Position numbers and translations under genes: made by a program | Assembly (NCBI RefSeq): GCF_000688455.1 | Contig: NZ_JIAL01000001.1 | Location: forward strand, 1,767,001-1,831,000 | DNA: 64,000 bases | Source of the DNA: Pseudacidobacterium ailaaui | GTDB lineage: Bacteria; Acidobacteriota; Terriglobia; Terriglobales; Acidobacteriaceae | Reading direction: 5' to 3' | In this document: piece after piece, positions 63,238 to 64,000 of the stretch | Position numbering within the stretch: position 1 is the first letter of the stretch | Layout of the letters: every line of letters begins with the position of its first letter | The notes under the pieces: model-generated | The model's database searches: none | Told to the model about the DNA's origin: nothing | The model's input: the letters and a program-made list of their open reading frames with translations, nothing else

Positions 63238-64000
63238 TCAACGCTTTGCGTTGCGGTGCAAGACGGGCGGTTGATCAGAAAGTTGTTGGAATGAAAGCCA
63301 TGCGCGCACCTTGCCCGTGTTGCGCTCAAAGCAATAATACATGACCCAGGAGATAGAAAGGACAATTATGCAGATCGCAGAGACCTTGATTAAAGAGACC
63401 AGAGTGATTGCCCACGGCTGCCAAACCGGCATAAGCAGGGCCGAAATAAAAACAAGCAACGGATAATGGACCAGATACAAGGTGTAAGACATGGATGAAA
63501 GGCCATGTGCGGAGGAGCGGTACAGGCCAGAGTCGCATGGCTCCTGCGCGTGCAGCACCGTCCACAAAAAAATTGAGAATATGAATCCTAGAACAACATC
63601 ACTGAGCAGCAGTACAGGTTTGAATTTTATTTCAAGAAACATTGTCAGCAAGACTAATGTTCCGGAGATAGTCATTGCGGCCCTTCTCCAACGCGAAGGT
63701 ATCGACAAGGGCAGCAAGGCAACTGCCACTCCCAACAACCATATGGAAAAATATCCGGAAATTCTCCATCCGAAAAATACCAGCAGAAGCAGCAGGACTA
63801 GGCCAGTCTTTACGCGCACCCGCGGGGAGTTTGACGCCATACAGATCGTGACAAGCAGTGGAAAGGCAATGTAATACCAGAATTCATAGGAAAGGCTCCA
63901 TAAAGGAATGTTGGTACCGAAAGGAAATGTCAAATTTCATGCAAAAAAAAGACATTCCCAAGGAACACCGGAATCGTTGTCCGCGCGGCAAGCCCCGGAG
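63238..64000 (-). pseudogene. Acyltransferase 3 (OafA/YrhL-like), frameshifted, N-terminus outside window
   Basis: From the right edge one minus frame reads GLAARTTIPVFLGNVFFLHEI and stops (TGA) at 63932-63930. The next frame picks up directly with TFPFGTNIPLWSLSYEFWYYIAFPLLV and continues to TLYLVHYPLLVFISALLMP and a stop at 63238. Joined, these give the usual acyltransferase 3 sequence with no gap, so one base is missing near 63931-63938 (an AAATTT stretch beside an eight-A run). Such enzymes O-acetylate polysaccharides. The gene is either inactive or the read has an error. Its start lies beyond the window. Confidence 0.78.

Noticed and set aside
1-64000. CRISPR array, rRNA, prophage or integrase
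   Set aside because: No regularly spaced repeats, rRNA-like sequence or integrase motifs were seen; the only mobile pieces are the polyvalent fragment and the transposase remnant.

Overview
The window reads as a chromosomal segment of a GC-rich member of the Acidobacteria, probably Acidobacteriaceae/Terriglobia. The pointers are an Oar-type TonB receptor with an N-terminal carboxypeptidase-regulatory-like domain, a DUF503-rbfA-nrnA block, a lysine-rich 51-residue protein, many GTG/TTG starts, and an oxidative L-fucose pathway with an IclR regulator. The assignment is inference from gene content; there is no rRNA or tRNA in the window.

Layout. 0-11 kb: an AsmA-like protein running off the left edge, ribosome maturation and RNA turnover genes (DUF503, rbfA, nrnA), an ArnT-type glycosyltransferase, a GNAT protein, a DPP-IV peptidase coupled to an MBL-fold hydrolase, and an orphan MacB-type permease. 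11-17.6 kb: a RodZ-like protein, rnhB, and a four-gene efflux unit (TolC, YtcA, HlyD, FUSC) with a 26-bp tandem repeat between its last two genes. 17.6-19.2 kb: an internal fragment of a mobile-element polyvalent protein (DNA methylase plus the start of a strawberry-notch helicase). It has no start or end of its own, and two well-formed small ORFs lie inside it in another frame. 19.3-29 kb: tatA, a LOG-family phosphoribohydrolase, pcrA, a basic small protein, an amino-acid permease with an apparent CTG start, an adenosine deaminase-like gene, and acnA.

29-38.4 kb: an L-fucose utilisation locus. A secreted GH29 fucosidase releases fucose, FucP imports it, and a Gfo/Idh oxidoreductase, fuconate dehydratase, SDR dehydrogenase and FAH-family hydrolase take it towards pyruvate and lactate. 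The operon also contains a solute-binding protein without a signal peptide. A divergent IclR gene and the operon share a nearly identical 26-bp upstream element, the likely operator. 38.3-43 kb: mtaB, a single-domain response regulator, a frameshifted O-antigen polymerase/ligase, a strongly folded non-coding stretch, a zinc-ribbon protein and rpsU. 43-52.4 kb: a TonB receptor divergent from a GH51 arabinofuranosidase, then rpoD and an SGNH hydrolase.

52.4-64 kb: a visibly more A+T-rich exopolysaccharide cluster. It holds a flippase, two paralogous PslG-like glycosidases at opposite ends, a glycosyltransferase, a UDP-glucose/GDP-mannose dehydrogenase, Wza, a Wzc-type tyrosine kinase, and an acyltransferase that is frameshifted and runs off the right edge. 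A transposase C-terminal remnant and a perfect 21-bp inverted repeat lie in the largest gap. The best leads are the nested ORFs in the mobile-element fragment, the folded RNA candidate at 42.0-42.16 kb, the fucose operator pair with the cytosolic binding protein, and the tandem repeat at 15.4 kb.
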